A DNA stretch of 64,000 nt from Clostridia bacterium (GTDB lineage Bacteria > Bacillota > Clostridia > Christensenellales > Borkfalkiaceae). Where the stretch lies: contig JAFTWU010000009.1 of assembly GCA_017465145.1 (NCBI GenBank), positions 186,001 through 250,000 of the forward strand. The letters run 5' to 3'. A program made the translations under genes and the position numbers. Shown here one piece after another: positions 54,453 through 63,975 of the stretch; within the stretch, counting starts at the first letter, position 1; the number at the start of each line of letters is the position of its first letter. The notes below the pieces were generated by a model. It did not search any database and had not been told where the DNA came from. It worked only from the letters and a program-made list of their open reading frames with translations.

Positions 54453-55196
54453 GTGGCAAAAAAAGTGGCTAAATTTTGCGAAAGATTAAAGGCGTTTTTC
54501 AAAAAATATCTATTTAATCCCACGTGGCGCTGTGCATCTTGTGGCAGAGAGATTTTTGAAGACGAATATTTTTGTAAAGACTGTTATAAGGCGTTGCCGT
54601 TTAACAGCGGTGTAATATGCGACCATTGTGGCAGACAAACGATTGCTAGTGAAAATTATTGTTCCACTTGTAAAAACGTTTTGGTGTCTTTAGATAAATG
54701 CCGCAGCGTTTTTAATTACGAAGGTAAAATTGCCTTCTTAATAAAGCAGGCTAAATACGAAAACAAGAAATATTTGCTAGATTATTTTGCAAACGAACTT
54801 ACGGCGCTTTATAAAAATCAATCCTTTACGGCGGATATTGTCGCGTGCGTTCCTATGACTAGAAAGTCACTTAAAAAGCGCGGATATAATCAATCTAAAA
54901 TCTTAGCGCAAACTTTTGCTAAAAATTGCAATTTGCCATTTATAGATTGCCTTGTTAAAGAAAAGGAAACTTCCCGCCAAGCAACGCTATCTAGACAAGA
55001 GCGTCGCAAAAACTTGCAAGGCGTGTTTAGGGTGGCAAAACGAAAGGAAGTTAAAGATAAGTCCGTTTTACTTATAGACGACGTAACCACAACGGGCTCT
55101 ACTGCGGAAATTATTGCAAAGCGTCTTAAGGGCGCGGGTGCAAAAGCCGTCTATCTATTAACGATAGCGTCAGTTCCGCCGATAGATAAATATTAA
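54453..55196 (+). CDS. comF: ComF-family phosphoribosyltransferase-like protein
   Basis: 247 residues. N-terminal double zinc finger (CASCGREIF...CKDC and CDHCGRQ...CSTC, about 24-70) and a PRTase domain with the PRPP motif VLLIDDVTTTGSTAE (about 208-222). ComF is needed for DNA uptake in Bacillus and binds helicase ComFA, but ComF homologues are widespread without competence. GTG start 54453. It probably rides on the metK transcript. Confidence 0.85.
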   Translation: MAKKVAKFCERLKAFFKKYLFNPTWRCASCGREIFEDEYFCKDCYKALPFNSGVICDHCGRQTIASENYCSTCKNVLVSLDKCRSVFNYEGKIAFLIKQAKYENKKYLLDYFANELTALYKNQSFTADIVACVPMTRKSLKKRGYNQSKILAQTFAKNCNLPFIDCLVKEKETSRQATLSRQERRKNLQGVFRVAKRKEVKDKSVLLIDDVTTTGSTAEIIAKRLKGAGAKAVYLLTIASVPPIDKY

Positions 55197-55259
55197 AATT
55201 GAACTAAAAATAATTAAATTTAAAAAAACGACCGCAACCGCGGTGATAAGGAGAATAAA

Positions 55260-57953
55260 ATGGGTTTATTCCGCTATTTAATGGGTGGCGAAGCCAGACG
55301 TAGTTTAAGAAAGCTAGATAAAATGGCAGACGCCGTTATCGCTTTAGAAGATAAGTATAAAGCTTTAACCGACGAACAACTTTGCGCACAAACGGGCGTA
55401 TTAAAAGAAAGGCTTGCTAAGGGCGAAACGCTTGACGATATTTTATACGATGCATTTGCCGTATGTCGTGAAGCCGCTTGGCGTGTTCTTAATATGCGCC
55501 ACTATAAAGTGCAAATAATCGGTGGTATCTGCTTGCACCAAGGTCGTGTAGCTGAAATGAAAACGGGTGAAGGTAAAACGCTAGTTGCAACCTTACCTGC
55601 ATATCTTAACGCCCTTAACGGACAAGGCGTACACATCGTAACGGTAAACGATTATCTTGCTAGCCGTGACGCAGAGTGGATGGGCAAGGTTTATAGATTT
55701 TTAGGCTTAACGGTTGGCGTAGCCGTTTCAGGTATGCAAGACGATGAAAAGCAAAAATCTTACGCTTGCGATATAACCTACGGCACCAATAACGAAATGG
55801 GTTTCGATTACTTAAGAGATAACCTTAAGAGCAGGGTTGAACAAATGGTTCAACGCCCACTTATCTTTGCTATCGTCGACGAAGTTGACTCTATTTTAAT
55901 TGACGAAGCAAGAACCCCCCTTATCATTTCAGGTAAAGGTCAAGAATCAAGTGAAAAATACATCACCGCAAATAGATTCGTTAAAACTTTAATTATCGAC
56001 AAGGACTTCACCATTGATATTAAAGAAAAAAGCGTTCAAATTACCGAATCTGGTGCAAGAAAGGCAGAATCTTTCTTTGGCTTGGCAAACTTTGCAGATA
56101 TTGAAAACGCAAGCCTATCACACCATATTCAACAAGCGTTAAAGGCCCACCATATCTTTAAACGCGATAACGATTACGTCGTTCACGACGGCGAAATTAT
56201 CATCGTTGACGAATTTACCGGCCGTTTAATGATAGGCAGACGCTATAGCGACGGCTTGCACCAAGCAATCGAAGCAAAAGAAGGCGTAAAGGTTCGTAAC
56301 GAAAACAAAACCTTTGCAACCATAACCTTCCAAAACTACTTTAGAATTTATAAAAAGTTGTCTGGTATGACGGGTACTGCTAAAAGCGAAGAAGAAGAAT
56401 TCCGTTCTATCTACGGTTTAGACGTTTTAGAAATTCCCACCAACAAACCCGTTGCACGTATCGATGCGCCCGATAAAATTTATAAAACCACTAAGGGTAA
56501 AAACGAAGCGATTATCGACGATATCGTAGAATGCAACAAAAAAGGTCAACCCGTGCTTGTTGGTACGGTTACCGTTGAAAAATCAGAAGAAATCTCTAAA
56601 CTTTTAATTCGCCGTGGCGTAAAACACAACGTTCTAAACGCTAAAAACCACGCACGCGAAGCGGATATCGTTGCACAAGCGGGCAGATTTGGTGCAGTTA
56701 CTATTGCAACCAACATGGCTGGTCGTGGTACCGACATTTTGCTTGGCGGTAACCCCGAATTTTTGGCAAAGAGAAAACTTCGTGAAGAAGGTGTTGAAGA
56801 ATATAAAATTGAACAAGCAACTTCCTTCGTTCAAGACGTTCCCGATGAAATTAAAGATATTCGCGCACATTACCGCGAAGTATACGCTAAATTAAAAGCT
56901 CAAACGGATGCGGAAAAAGAAAAGGTTATTTTAGCTGGCGGTCTTCGTATTTTGGGTACTGAACGTCACGAATCACGCCGTATCGACAACCAACTTCGTG
57001 GTAGAAGTGGTCGTCAAGGTGACCCCGGTTCATCAGTTTTCTATATTTCTTTAGAAGACGATTTGGCTATTCGTTTCGGTGGCGAAAGAATGCGCCGTGT
57101 ATACGAACTATTTAACGTTGACGAAAACACGCCTATCGAATCTAAAATGCTTTCAAACAGCGTAGAAAACGCTCAACGCACTATTGAAGGCAGAAACTTT
57201 GGCATAAGAAAACACGTTCTAGAATACGACGACGTTATGAATAAACAACGTGAAGTTATGTATGCAGAACGTATGAAAGTTATAAAAGATGAAAACGTTC
57301 ACGAAGACATCTTAAAACTTATCCCAGACTTCGTTACTTACACCGTTAACTGTGTAATCGACAATCGCAACAAGCCTGACACTTGGGACTTAGATGCGCT
57401 TAATACCGCTATCGAAGCAAAACTTTTACCAAAAGACTCTAACTTTATCACTAAAGAACGCGCAGAAAATTGGGACTTTGAATATTTGGTTAAGCAATTA
57501 ACCGATGAAACCATAAGGGTATACGAAGAAAAGATTAAACGCTATACCGACGAAGGCGTAAACTTCTCTGAAGTTGAAAGAATGGTATTCTTAAGGAATA
57601 TTGATACTAAGTGGATAGACCATATCGACAGTATGGACCAATTAAAGAAGGGCATATCACTTCGCGGATACGGTAATATCGACCCCGTTATTGAATACAA
57701 GAAAGAAGGCTTTGAGATGTTTGAAGACCTTGTTGAAAGTATCCAAGACGATACGGTTACCGTACTACTTAAGGCGGAATTAAAAAGGGTACAAGTAAAA
57801 CCCGTAGCCCCCGCAAATTTAGCAACTAACCGTACTGACGGTAGTGGACCTATGCCAAGAAAACAAGCCCCCACGGGCGTTCCCGGCAGAAACGACCAAT
57901 GCCCTTGCGGTAGCGGAAAAAAATATAAAAACTGCTGTGGCGCAGGTAAATAA
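55260..57953 (+). CDS. secA: Preprotein translocase ATPase SecA
   Basis: 897 residues; motor that pushes secretory proteins through SecYEG. Walker A MKTGEGKTL (about 101-109), DEVDSILIDEARTPLI (motif II region), TNMAGRGTDI and RGRSGRQGDPGSS (motif VI region) are intact. C-terminal SEC-C zinc motif CPCGSGKKYKNCCG. AAGGAG upstream. prfB follows, as in many Gram-positives. Confidence 0.98.
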   Translation: MGLFRYLMGGEARRSLRKLDKMADAVIALEDKYKALTDEQLCAQTGVLKERLAKGETLDDILYDAFAVCREAAWRVLNMRHYKVQIIGGICLHQGRVAEMKTGEGKTLVATLPAYLNALNGQGVHIVTVNDYLASRDAEWMGKVYRFLGLTVGVAVSGMQDDEKQKSYACDITYGTNNEMGFDYLRDNLKSRVEQMVQRPLIFAIVDEVDSILIDEARTPLIISGKGQESSEKYITANRFVKTLIIDKDFTIDIKEKSVQITESGARKAESFFGLANFADIENASLSHHIQQALKAHHIFKRDNDYVVHDGEIIIVDEFTGRLMIGRRYSDGLHQAIEAKEGVKVRNENKTFATITFQNYFRIYKKLSGMTGTAKSEEEEFRSIYGLDVLEIPTNKPVARIDAPDKIYKTTKGKNEAIIDDIVECNKKGQPVLVGTVTVEKSEEISKLLIRRGVKHNVLNAKNHAREADIVAQAGRFGAVTIATNMAGRGTDILLGGNPEFLAKRKLREEGVEEYKIEQATSFVQDVPDEIKDIRAHYREVYAKLKAQTDAEKEKVILAGGLRILGTERHESRRIDNQLRGRSGRQGDPGSSVFYISLEDDLAIRFGGERMRRVYELFNVDENTPIESKMLSNSVENAQRTIEGRNFGIRKHVLEYDDVMNKQREVMYAERMKVIKDENVHEDILKLIPDFVTYTVNCVIDNRNKPDTWDLDALNTAIEAKLLPKDSNFITKERAENWDFEYLVKQLTDETIRVYEEKIKRYTDEGVNFSEVERMVFLRNIDTKWIDHIDSMDQLKKGISLRGYGNIDPVIEYKKEGFEMFEDLVESIQDDTVTVLLKAELKRVQVKPVAPANLATNRTDGSGPMPRKQAPTGVPGRNDQCPCGSGKKYKNCCGAGK

Positions 57954-58019
57954 ATTTTCCTACGTATAAGGTAAATAATATTGCTTATAAAAGGCAAAAT
58001 TCAATAATTTTGGTGTATA

Positions 58020-59121
58020 ATGCTTAAAATTGAAGAATATAAAGAAAAAATTAAAGAATTAAAAGGTATCCTAGCGGAAACGGGACACTCTCTTTGACGT
58101 TGATAATCTTCGCAAAACTTTAGAAGAAAAAAATCTTTTATCCCAACAACCCGAAGTTTATACAGACCTTAAAAAATCACAAGAAATCTTAAAAGAGATA
58201 TCGTCTTTATCGGCGAAAGTTAACGCCTTTGATAAGGCAAAAGACGTTATCGAAGGGGTTAGCGACCTTGTCGTTTTGGCAGAAGAAGCGGGGGACGAAA
58301 GCATTTTACTAGAAGTTGAAGGTGAACTTTCCGCCGTGGAAAAAACGGTTGAAGAAATGCGCCTATCTGCATTACTTCGCGGAAAATACGATAAACTTAA
58401 CGCCCTTATGACCTTGCACGCGGGCGCGGGTGGAACTGAAGCGTGCGATTGGACGGAAATGCTTTACCGTATGTATATTTTATATGCGGAAAAAAACGGC
58501 TTTACCATAACTGAACTTGACCGTTTAGAAGGTGACGAAGCGGGCATAAAATCGGTATCTTTTAAAATTGAAGGGGACTGTGCTTACGGCTATTTGAAAG
58601 CGGAAAAAGGCGTTCATAGGCTTGTTAGAATTTCACCGTTTGACTCTAACGCAAGAAGGCACACGTCCTTTGCATCGTTAGAAGTTATGCCTGAAATTGA
58701 AGACGATAGCGAAATTAAAGTTAATCCAGAAGAAATAAGGGTAGATACCTTCCGCGCGTCAGGTGCGGGCGGTCAACACATTAATAAAACGGACTCTGCA
58801 ATAAGAATAACCCATATCCCAACGGGCATAGTCGTTGCTTGTCAAAACGAACGTAGCCAAACTCAAAATCGTGAAATGGCTATGAAAATGTTAATCAGTA
58901 AACTTTTAGAAAAGCGCGAAGCCGAAAGACTAGAGCGCGACCAAGATATAAAGGGCGAAATTAAAAAGATAGAATGGGGCAGTCAAATTCGCAGTTACGT
59001 TTTCTGTCCTTATACCCTTGTTAAAGACCACCGCACGGGCTTTGAAACGGGGGACGTGGGATCGGTTATGAACGGCAATATCCAAGGCTTTATAAACGAT
59101 TATCTTAAAAAATCACACTAA
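58020..59121 (+). CDS. prfB: Peptide chain release factor 2 with programmed +1 frameshift
   Basis: Release factor for UAA and UGA. ATG 58020 opens a 25-codon frame (start MLKIEEYKEK) ending CTT TGA C at 58092-58098; a +1 shift at CUU reads on as GAC GTT GAT and gives about 366 residues. The downstream part has SPF (SPFDSNARRHTSF), the RF2 stop-codon tripeptide, and GGQ (GAGGQHINK). The UGA is a sensor of RF2 level (autoregulation). The usual upstream SD-like booster is weak (GGGA). Confidence 0.96.
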
Positions 59122-59155
59122 AAAACGCTTTATTTAAGCACGAAAGTTGACAAAA

Positions 59156-60208
59156 ATGAATTATTTAGAAAGGGCAAAAGGTTTTGTTATAAAAGAAAAT
59201 CCCATTATTATGGGTATAGAAACTTCTTGTGATGAAACTGCAGTTGCCATCGTAAAAAACGGTAGGGAAATACTTGCCGAATCAATAATAAGTTCTGCCG
59301 TAGAACACGCTAAATACGGCGGTGTTGTTCCAGAGATAGCATCAAGGGCGCATACTACCGCTATTTTAACGGCAACAAAAAACGCACTTAAAGACGCTAA
59401 CCTCACACTAGACGATATCGACGCTTTTGCCGTAACCGAAGGCGCGGGGTTACTTGGCGCACTTTTAGTTGGCGTTTCTTTTGCTAAAGCACTAGCGTTT
59501 GCTACAAATAAACCCCTTGTTCCAGTAAGTCATATAAGGGGGCATATTGCAGCGGCTTACCTTGCCGATAAAAACCTTAAACCACCCTTTATAACTATTT
59601 TAGCAAGTGGTGGACACACGGCAATCGTAGAAGTAAAAAGTTATACCGAAAGCGTGTGTTTAGGTTCTACTAAAGACGACGCCGTTGGTGAAGCCTTTGA
59701 TAAAGTTGCAAGGGTTTTAGGCTTAAGTTACCCAGGTGGACCTAACGTAGAAAGGCTTGCAAAAGAAGGCAGTCCAACCGTTCAACTTCCGAAAATGTTA
59801 AAAAACTATACGGGTAGCGAATACGACTTTTCTTATAGCGGATTAAAGACGGCGGTTATAAATTACGTGCATAATCAAACGGCAAAGGGCGTAGAAATTA
59901 ATAAGGCGGATTTGGCGTGCAGTTTTCAACACTCCGCAATAGACGTCCTTGTTGAAAAGGCAATTAAAGCCGTTAAAGAAAAGGGGTATAAAACGCTTAC
60001 CATATCGGGCGGTGTTGCCGCAAACGGCTATCTAAGAAAGGCTTTAAGTTTTGCCGTAGAAAACACGGATATCAACCTAGTGTTGCCCGAAAAAAAGTAT
60101 TGCACGGATAACGCCTCTATGATAGCGGCAGAAGGTTTTATTCAGTATAATCAAGGCAAATTTGCCGATTTAACGTTAAACGCAAAAGCAGTAATGCCAT
60201 TTAAATAA
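59156..60208 (+). CDS. tsaD: tRNA threonylcarbamoyladenosine synthase subunit TsaD
   Basis: 350 residues; transfers threonylcarbamoyl to A37 of ANN-decoding tRNAs with TsaB and TsaE. GIETSCDETAVAIV at the start, metal-binding HIRGHIAAAYL and LASGGHTAIV, and the late DNASMIA motif are present. A TTG at 59147 is in frame, but ATG 59156 fits the family start. Weak ribosome-binding site. 34 bases after prfB. Confidence 0.95.
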   Translation: MNYLERAKGFVIKENPIIMGIETSCDETAVAIVKNGREILAESIISSAVEHAKYGGVVPEIASRAHTTAILTATKNALKDANLTLDDIDAFAVTEGAGLLGALLVGVSFAKALAFATNKPLVPVSHIRGHIAAAYLADKNLKPPFITILASGGHTAIVEVKSYTESVCLGSTKDDAVGEAFDKVARVLGLSYPGGPNVERLAKEGSPTVQLPKMLKNYTGSEYDFSYSGLKTAVINYVHNQTAKGVEINKADLACSFQHSAIDVLVEKAIKAVKEKGYKTLTISGGVAANGYLRKALSFAVENTDINLVLPEKKYCTDNASMIAAEGFIQYNQGKFADLTLNAKAVMPFK

Positions 60209-60221
60209 AGGAAGAAAAAAT

Positions 60222-60506
60222 ATGATTAAACACATTGTTTGTTTCAAATTGAAACAAGGCGAATCTGTTGAAAAAGCAAAAGAAGTTTTACTTAGTATGC
60301 AAGGCAACGTTCCTATGTTACGCGGTATAGAAGTTGGTGTTGACAAGTTGCACTCCGCCCGCTCTTACGACGTAATTTTGCAAGTCGTTTTGGACGATAT
60401 GCAGGCTTTAGAAGAATATCAAAAAGACGCATATCATTGCGACGTTGTTAAAAAACATATGCACGCCGTTGTGGAAACAAGCGTAGCAATCGATTACGAT
60501 ATCTAA
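60222..60506 (+). CDS. Dabb (stress-responsive A/B barrel) domain protein
   Basis: 94 residues. MIKHIVCFKLKQGE at the start, a central HSARSYDVILQV and late YQKDAYHCDVVKKHM match the Dabb ferredoxin-like fold. Found alone, forms dimers in known cases; function generally unknown. AAGGAAG upstream. 13 bases after tsaD. Confidence 0.8.
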   Translation: MIKHIVCFKLKQGESVEKAKEVLLSMQGNVPMLRGIEVGVDKLHSARSYDVILQVVLDDMQALEEYQKDAYHCDVVKKHMHAVVETSVAIDYDI

Positions 60507-60524
60507 TATTTCAAAATAATAAAT

Positions 60525-60567
60525 TTGGCATCTTAATAGATAAACTATAAGATGCCAAGTGTTTTTT
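60525..60567 (+). terminator. Terminator after the Dabb gene
   Basis: TTGGCATCTTA (60525-60535) with TAAGATGCCAA (60548-60558), then six T. Confidence 0.85.
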
Positions 60568-60692
60568 ACAACAAAATAAACTCAAAAAAAATATTTTAGA
60601 ATAAAAAATTTTTTTTGAAAAGGAAAAGCAACGTAGCGACGTACGTATTTTGTCATTTGCCAAAATACCGTTAGCAAAGTTTGCTTTGACGC
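60568..60692 (+). other. Spacer before tRNA-Leu(CAG) with a hairpin
   Basis: GTATTTTG (60645-60652) pairs perfectly with CAAAATAC (60661-60668); a smaller AGCAAA/TTTGCT follows at about 60673-60686. No gene and no convincing promoter boxes for the tRNA. Confidence 0.45.
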
Positions 60693-60775
60693 GCGAGTAT
60701 GGCGGAATTGGCAGACGCGTTAGATTCAGATTCTAGTGGGCGACCGTGCAAGTTCAAATCTTGTTACTCGCACCA
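60693..60775 (+). tRNA. tRNA-Leu, anticodon CAG
   Basis: 83 bases with encoded CCA. Acceptor GCGAGTA pairs with TACTCGC; anticodon loop TTCAGAT gives CAG (60727-60729), reading CUG. Long variable arm. The D-arm is nearly identical to the tRNA-Leu(GAG) at 1404. Confidence 0.95.
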
Positions 60776-60776
60776 A

Positions 60777-60806
60777 AAAGACAACTACTTCGGTTGTCTT
60801 TTTTTG
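60777..60806 (+). terminator. Terminator after tRNA-Leu(CAG)
   Basis: AAAGACAAC (60777-60785) with GTTGTCTTT (60793-60801), seven-base loop, T-run. Confidence 0.85.
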
Positions 60807-60875
60807 TTTTTTCTTTTTAATATGACCAAACTTGTCATAAAAAGGTGTCAAAATAAAGAAAAAACGGTAAAAATT

Positions 60876-61475
60876 ATGAGTGTAAAATACAAACGTCCAA
60901 CGTTTACAAAAAGACAATACGTATTAACGTTAACCGAAACTGTTGAATTTTTAACTAAAACTTTTGGCTATAAAAAACCCCCGAAAATAAAAGAAACTGT
61001 TTTGCCTAAAAATTGTTTTATGATGTATCGTTATGATGGTAAAAGCGGTATAATCTATTACAACTATAAAGAGTTTCTTCATAGATATCACAATAAAGAA
61101 CAAAAGTTGCAAGAAATGATTGTGGCAAACGACGCAGCACACGAAATGCGACACTTTTATCAATATAAACAAGTGAATAACGTAAATATACAAGAAAAAT
61201 ATTCTTTGCGCAAAAAATGGGCAAAATCAATTTACACACCAAATAGAATAAATATTAACGACAAAAAATATATAGATTCTTACTTGAAAGACCCGCTAGA
61301 AGTCGACGCGTTTTTGTTTGGATATCAATATTGTGCAGTCAATTATGACGTCGCTCTTATTTGCAGTATTCAAGGAAAAAAGCACTACGGTTTATTAAAA
61401 AATTATTGTCGTGAATATTACGGCAAAATTGATAAAGACTTGTTTAACAAAAAAATTAAAAAGGCAATAGGATAG
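60876..61475 (+). CDS. Orphan protein with HEXXH metallopeptidase-like motif
   Basis: About 199 residues, rich in Lys and Tyr; no signal or membrane helix. NDAAHEMRHFYQY (His89, Glu90, His93) is an HEXXH zinc motif, and EVDAFLFGYQYCA (Glu142) resembles the third-ligand helix of gluzincins such as ImmA-type peptidases. No family was assigned. The frame is open back through the tRNA, but that part is an artefact. ATG 60876 is chosen; ATG 60822 is possible. Neither has a good ribosome-binding site. Confidence 0.6.
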   Translation: MSVKYKRPTFTKRQYVLTLTETVEFLTKTFGYKKPPKIKETVLPKNCFMMYRYDGKSGIIYYNYKEFLHRYHNKEQKLQEMIVANDAAHEMRHFYQYKQVNNVNIQEKYSLRKKWAKSIYTPNRININDKKYIDSYLKDPLEVDAFLFGYQYCAVNYDVALICSIQGKKHYGLLKNYCREYYGKIDKDLFNKKIKKAIG

Positions 61476-61553
61476 TATACAATGTCTTTTTCCGCATTAT
61501 TAAGTTTAAAAACTTTTTATGCGGAAATTTTATTTTTATAACCATATTTTGCC

Positions 61554-61582
61554 TTGACTTTAACTATAAAAAAGCGTATTAT
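61554..61582 (+). promoter_or_regulatory. Promoter of the ClC gene
   Basis: TTGACT (61554-61559), 17-base spacer, TATTAT (61577-61582). It occupies the in-frame TTG that a gene finder might choose as start, supporting the ATG at 61614. Confidence 0.7.
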
Positions 61583-61613
61583 TAACAAGGAAAATAAAGG
61601 CGAAAAGGTCAAT

Positions 61614-63209
61614 ATGGCAAAAGGAAAATACAAAGAATATTTAAAAAACGTTATCCCCGCAATTATATATAGTGTTGTATGCGGTATTTTAACGGGTGGC
61701 GTTATATTTTCTTTTAAGTTTATCGCAAGTAAAATAGAGGGTTGGTCGCGTAGCGTATATCAAACTGCGCAAGCTAAACCTTGGCTTATTGCGATAATTT
61801 TCGTCGTGCTAATTTTGTTCGCTGTATTAATGGCTTTTATCCATAAACTTGCCCCCGAAACAAAAGGTGGCGGTATACCTAGAAGTGAAGGGGTTTTGCG
61901 CGGTGTTTTATCATTTAGACCGTTGCGCACCTTCCTTGGCACTTTCTTTGGCAGTTTAATCAGTTTTGTCGCAGGCGTTCCCGTTGGAACGGAAGGTCCG
62001 TCAGTTTTGCTTGGTACATCTATCGGTGGCTTTACGGGTATGATAGATAAACGCCAACTTGCATGGCGTCGTTACGTTATGACGGGCGGTGCAGGAGCAG
62101 GTTTTGCGGTGGCAACGGGCGCTTACGTTTCAGGTATACTTTTTGCCTTAGAAGAAATTCATAAACGCTTTACGCCTATGCTTGTTTTAACTGTTGCGAT
62201 AAGCGTTATATCGGCAGGTTGCGTTAACGAACTATTATGTCAATTAACGGGCGTTAACCCCAGTCTTTTTTCTAATCTTATCATAGCAAAATTCAAACTA
62301 TCTCACGTTGGCTATCTTATCCTTTTAGGCTTAATCGTTGGCGGAACGGTTGCGCTATTCGACTTTTTAGTAAAACTTTATTCCATTAATAAAGTAAAAA
62401 CGAAAAGTAAATACGGCGCGTTTATAAAATTAGTAATAATTTTTATCGCAACGGGCGTTTTGGCGTTAACTTTACCAGACGCCGTTTATAGCGGACACCA
62501 CCTTATAGAAGAATTATTATTCGGCAACAAAACGGCGCTTTTACTTGCTTTAATTTTACTAGTTCGCTTTATTTTAATGTTAACGGTAACCGACTGTAAC
62601 GTTACGGGCGGAATATTTATTCCTATGCTAGCAATCGGTGCACTAACGGGCGCATTAGTTAGTAAATTACTAGTGATTTTAGGCTTACCACAAGAATATA
62701 CTCAAGCGGTAATTTTGCTTTCTACGTGCGCGTTTATCGGTGGAATTTTGCGCGCACCCTTAACTGCAACCGTATTGTTTATAGAAATTACGGGGCAATT
62801 TAACAATTTAATTTTCGTTGCGATAGTAATTTTTATCGTTACCTTAATTACGGAAGTCCTTAATCAAAAAGCGTTATACGATAGAAAGTTAGAAAGCATG
62901 CAAGAAGAACAAGTTGCGGGCAAATCACCCACAATATCTCACTTTAAGATGACCGTTTGCGCGGGCGCTTTCGTGGTTGGCAAATCGGTAAGGGATATCA
63001 TGTGGCCCACGTCTTCAGTAGTGGTTAGCGTTAAACATTTAAACGGCAACGCACAAGATAGCGCTAACGACGGCGAAAAGGTTCTATTTGCGGGCGATAC
63101 TATAATTATTCGCGCTAAATATTACGATAAAGTTGAACTTACCACAATGCTTAAAAATTTAGTCGGCAAAGATTCTATAATAGAAGAATACTTTCCCGAA
63201 AAGTATTAA
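61614..63209 (+). CDS. ClC-family chloride channel/transporter with TrkA-C domain
   Basis: 531 residues, about 10-12 helices. PVGTEGPSVLLG (with the gating Glu position), GAGAGFAVATGAYVSGILFALEE and GGIFIPMLAIGALTG are ClC core motifs. A C-terminal soluble domain (about 460-525; KSVRDIMWPTSSVVVSV ... LFAGDTIIIRAK) fits TrkA-C (RCK-C). Whether it is a channel or a Cl-/H+ exchanger is not decided here. AAAAGG before ATG 61614. Confidence 0.88.
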   Translation: MAKGKYKEYLKNVIPAIIYSVVCGILTGGVIFSFKFIASKIEGWSRSVYQTAQAKPWLIAIIFVVLILFAVLMAFIHKLAPETKGGGIPRSEGVLRGVLSFRPLRTFLGTFFGSLISFVAGVPVGTEGPSVLLGTSIGGFTGMIDKRQLAWRRYVMTGGAGAGFAVATGAYVSGILFALEEIHKRFTPMLVLTVAISVISAGCVNELLCQLTGVNPSLFSNLIIAKFKLSHVGYLILLGLIVGGTVALFDFLVKLYSINKVKTKSKYGAFIKLVIIFIATGVLALTLPDAVYSGHHLIEELLFGNKTALLLALILLVRFILMLTVTDCNVTGGIFIPMLAIGALTGALVSKLLVILGLPQEYTQAVILLSTCAFIGGILRAPLTATVLFIEITGQFNNLIFVAIVIFIVTLITEVLNQKALYDRKLESMQEEQVAGKSPTISHFKMTVCAGAFVVGKSVRDIMWPTSSVVVSVKHLNGNAQDSANDGEKVLFAGDTIIIRAKYYDKVELTTMLKNLVGKDSIIEEYFPEKY

Positions 63210-63266
63210 GATGGAAAATAATCTGTAAAAGTATGAAAAACAAATAAAATTTCTAACTTTAATAAG

Positions 63267-63291
63267 CCACGGTAACCGCCGTGGTTTTTTT
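63267..63291 (+). terminator. Terminator after the ClC gene
   Basis: CCACGG (63267-63272) with CCGTGG (63279-63284), then seven T. Confidence 0.85.
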
Positions 63292-63328
63292 ATTAAATAA
63301 AACACAAAAAAAATTAGTTTAAATAGGT

Positions 63329-63347
63329 CGTTAATTTTAAATTAACG
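63329..63347. promoter_or_regulatory. 19-base palindrome upstream of purE
   Basis: CGTTAATTT and AAATTAACG, perfect nine-base arms around one T, 12 bases before the purE -35 box. Candidate regulator site. Confidence 0.5.
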
Positions 63348-63359
63348 GGGGTTAAATAT

Positions 63360-63389
63360 TTGACTTAAAACTACAATTTATGATAAAAT
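63360..63389 (+). promoter_or_regulatory. Promoter of purE
   Basis: TTGACT (63360-63365), 18-base spacer, TAAAAT (63384-63389). Confidence 0.6.
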
Positions 63390-63478
63390 CAAATCGTTAT
63401 AATCGGTAATATTTTTTTTGCTTTGAATATACCCGTTAAAAAGCGGGGTAAAGGGGCAAAAATTTATAGGAGAAACGT

Positions 63479-63967
63479 ATGAAAAAAGTTGGCTTAATAA
63501 TGGGTAGCGATAGCGATTTACCTATCGTAAATAAAGCAACGGCTATTTTAAAAGAACTTGGCATACCTTTTGAAGCGCATATCTATTCTGCGCACCGCAC
63601 TCCCGAACAAGTTGATGCGTTCACGTCATCGGCATACGATAACGGCTTTGGCGCTATCATATGTTTTGCAGGTATGGCGGCACACCTTGCAGGCGCAGTT
63701 GCAGCAAGAACGGTTCTTCCCGTTATCGGTGTACCTTGCAAATCTTCTAACCTTGACGGACTTGACGCGCTTTTGTCAACCGTTCAAATGCCTAGCGGTA
63801 TCCCCGTAGCAACCGTTGCAATAGACGGCGGTGCAAACGCGGCTTTACTTGCAGCACAAATTATAGCAACGTCTGATAGCGACCTTTACGCTAAACTAAA
63901 AGCGAAAAGGCTTTCCGACGCGCAAAAAGTTTTAAATAAGGACGCAGATCTTCTAGCAAAATTGTAA
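63479..63967 (+). CDS. purE: N5-carboxyaminoimidazole ribonucleotide mutase
   Basis: 162 residues; purine synthesis step converting N5-CAIR to CAIR. IMGSDSDLPIVNKA near the start, SAHRTPEQVDAF with the catalytic His, and FAGMAAHLAGAVAA are conserved. TAGGAGAAA ribosome-binding site. Probably first gene of a purine locus, but a terminator-like hairpin follows, so it may stand alone. Confidence 0.96.
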   Translation: MKKVGLIMGSDSDLPIVNKATAILKELGIPFEAHIYSAHRTPEQVDAFTSSAYDNGFGAIICFAGMAAHLAGAVAARTVLPVIGVPCKSSNLDGLDALLSTVQMPSGIPVATVAIDGGANAALLAAQIIATSDSDLYAKLKAKRLSDAQKVLNKDADLLAKL

Positions 63968-63975
63968 AATTTATT

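Noticed and set aside
60693-60875. Open frame starting MAELADALDS that runs through tRNA-Leu(CAG) into the HEXXH gene
   Set aside because: This N-terminus is the translation of a leucine tRNA, a known annotation artefact; a terminator hairpin also lies inside it. The real gene starts later.
63390-63478. Purine riboswitch before purE
   Set aside because: TATAATCGGTAATAT resembles part of the core, but the conserved ATATGG and GTTTCTACC segments and the flanking stems are missing.
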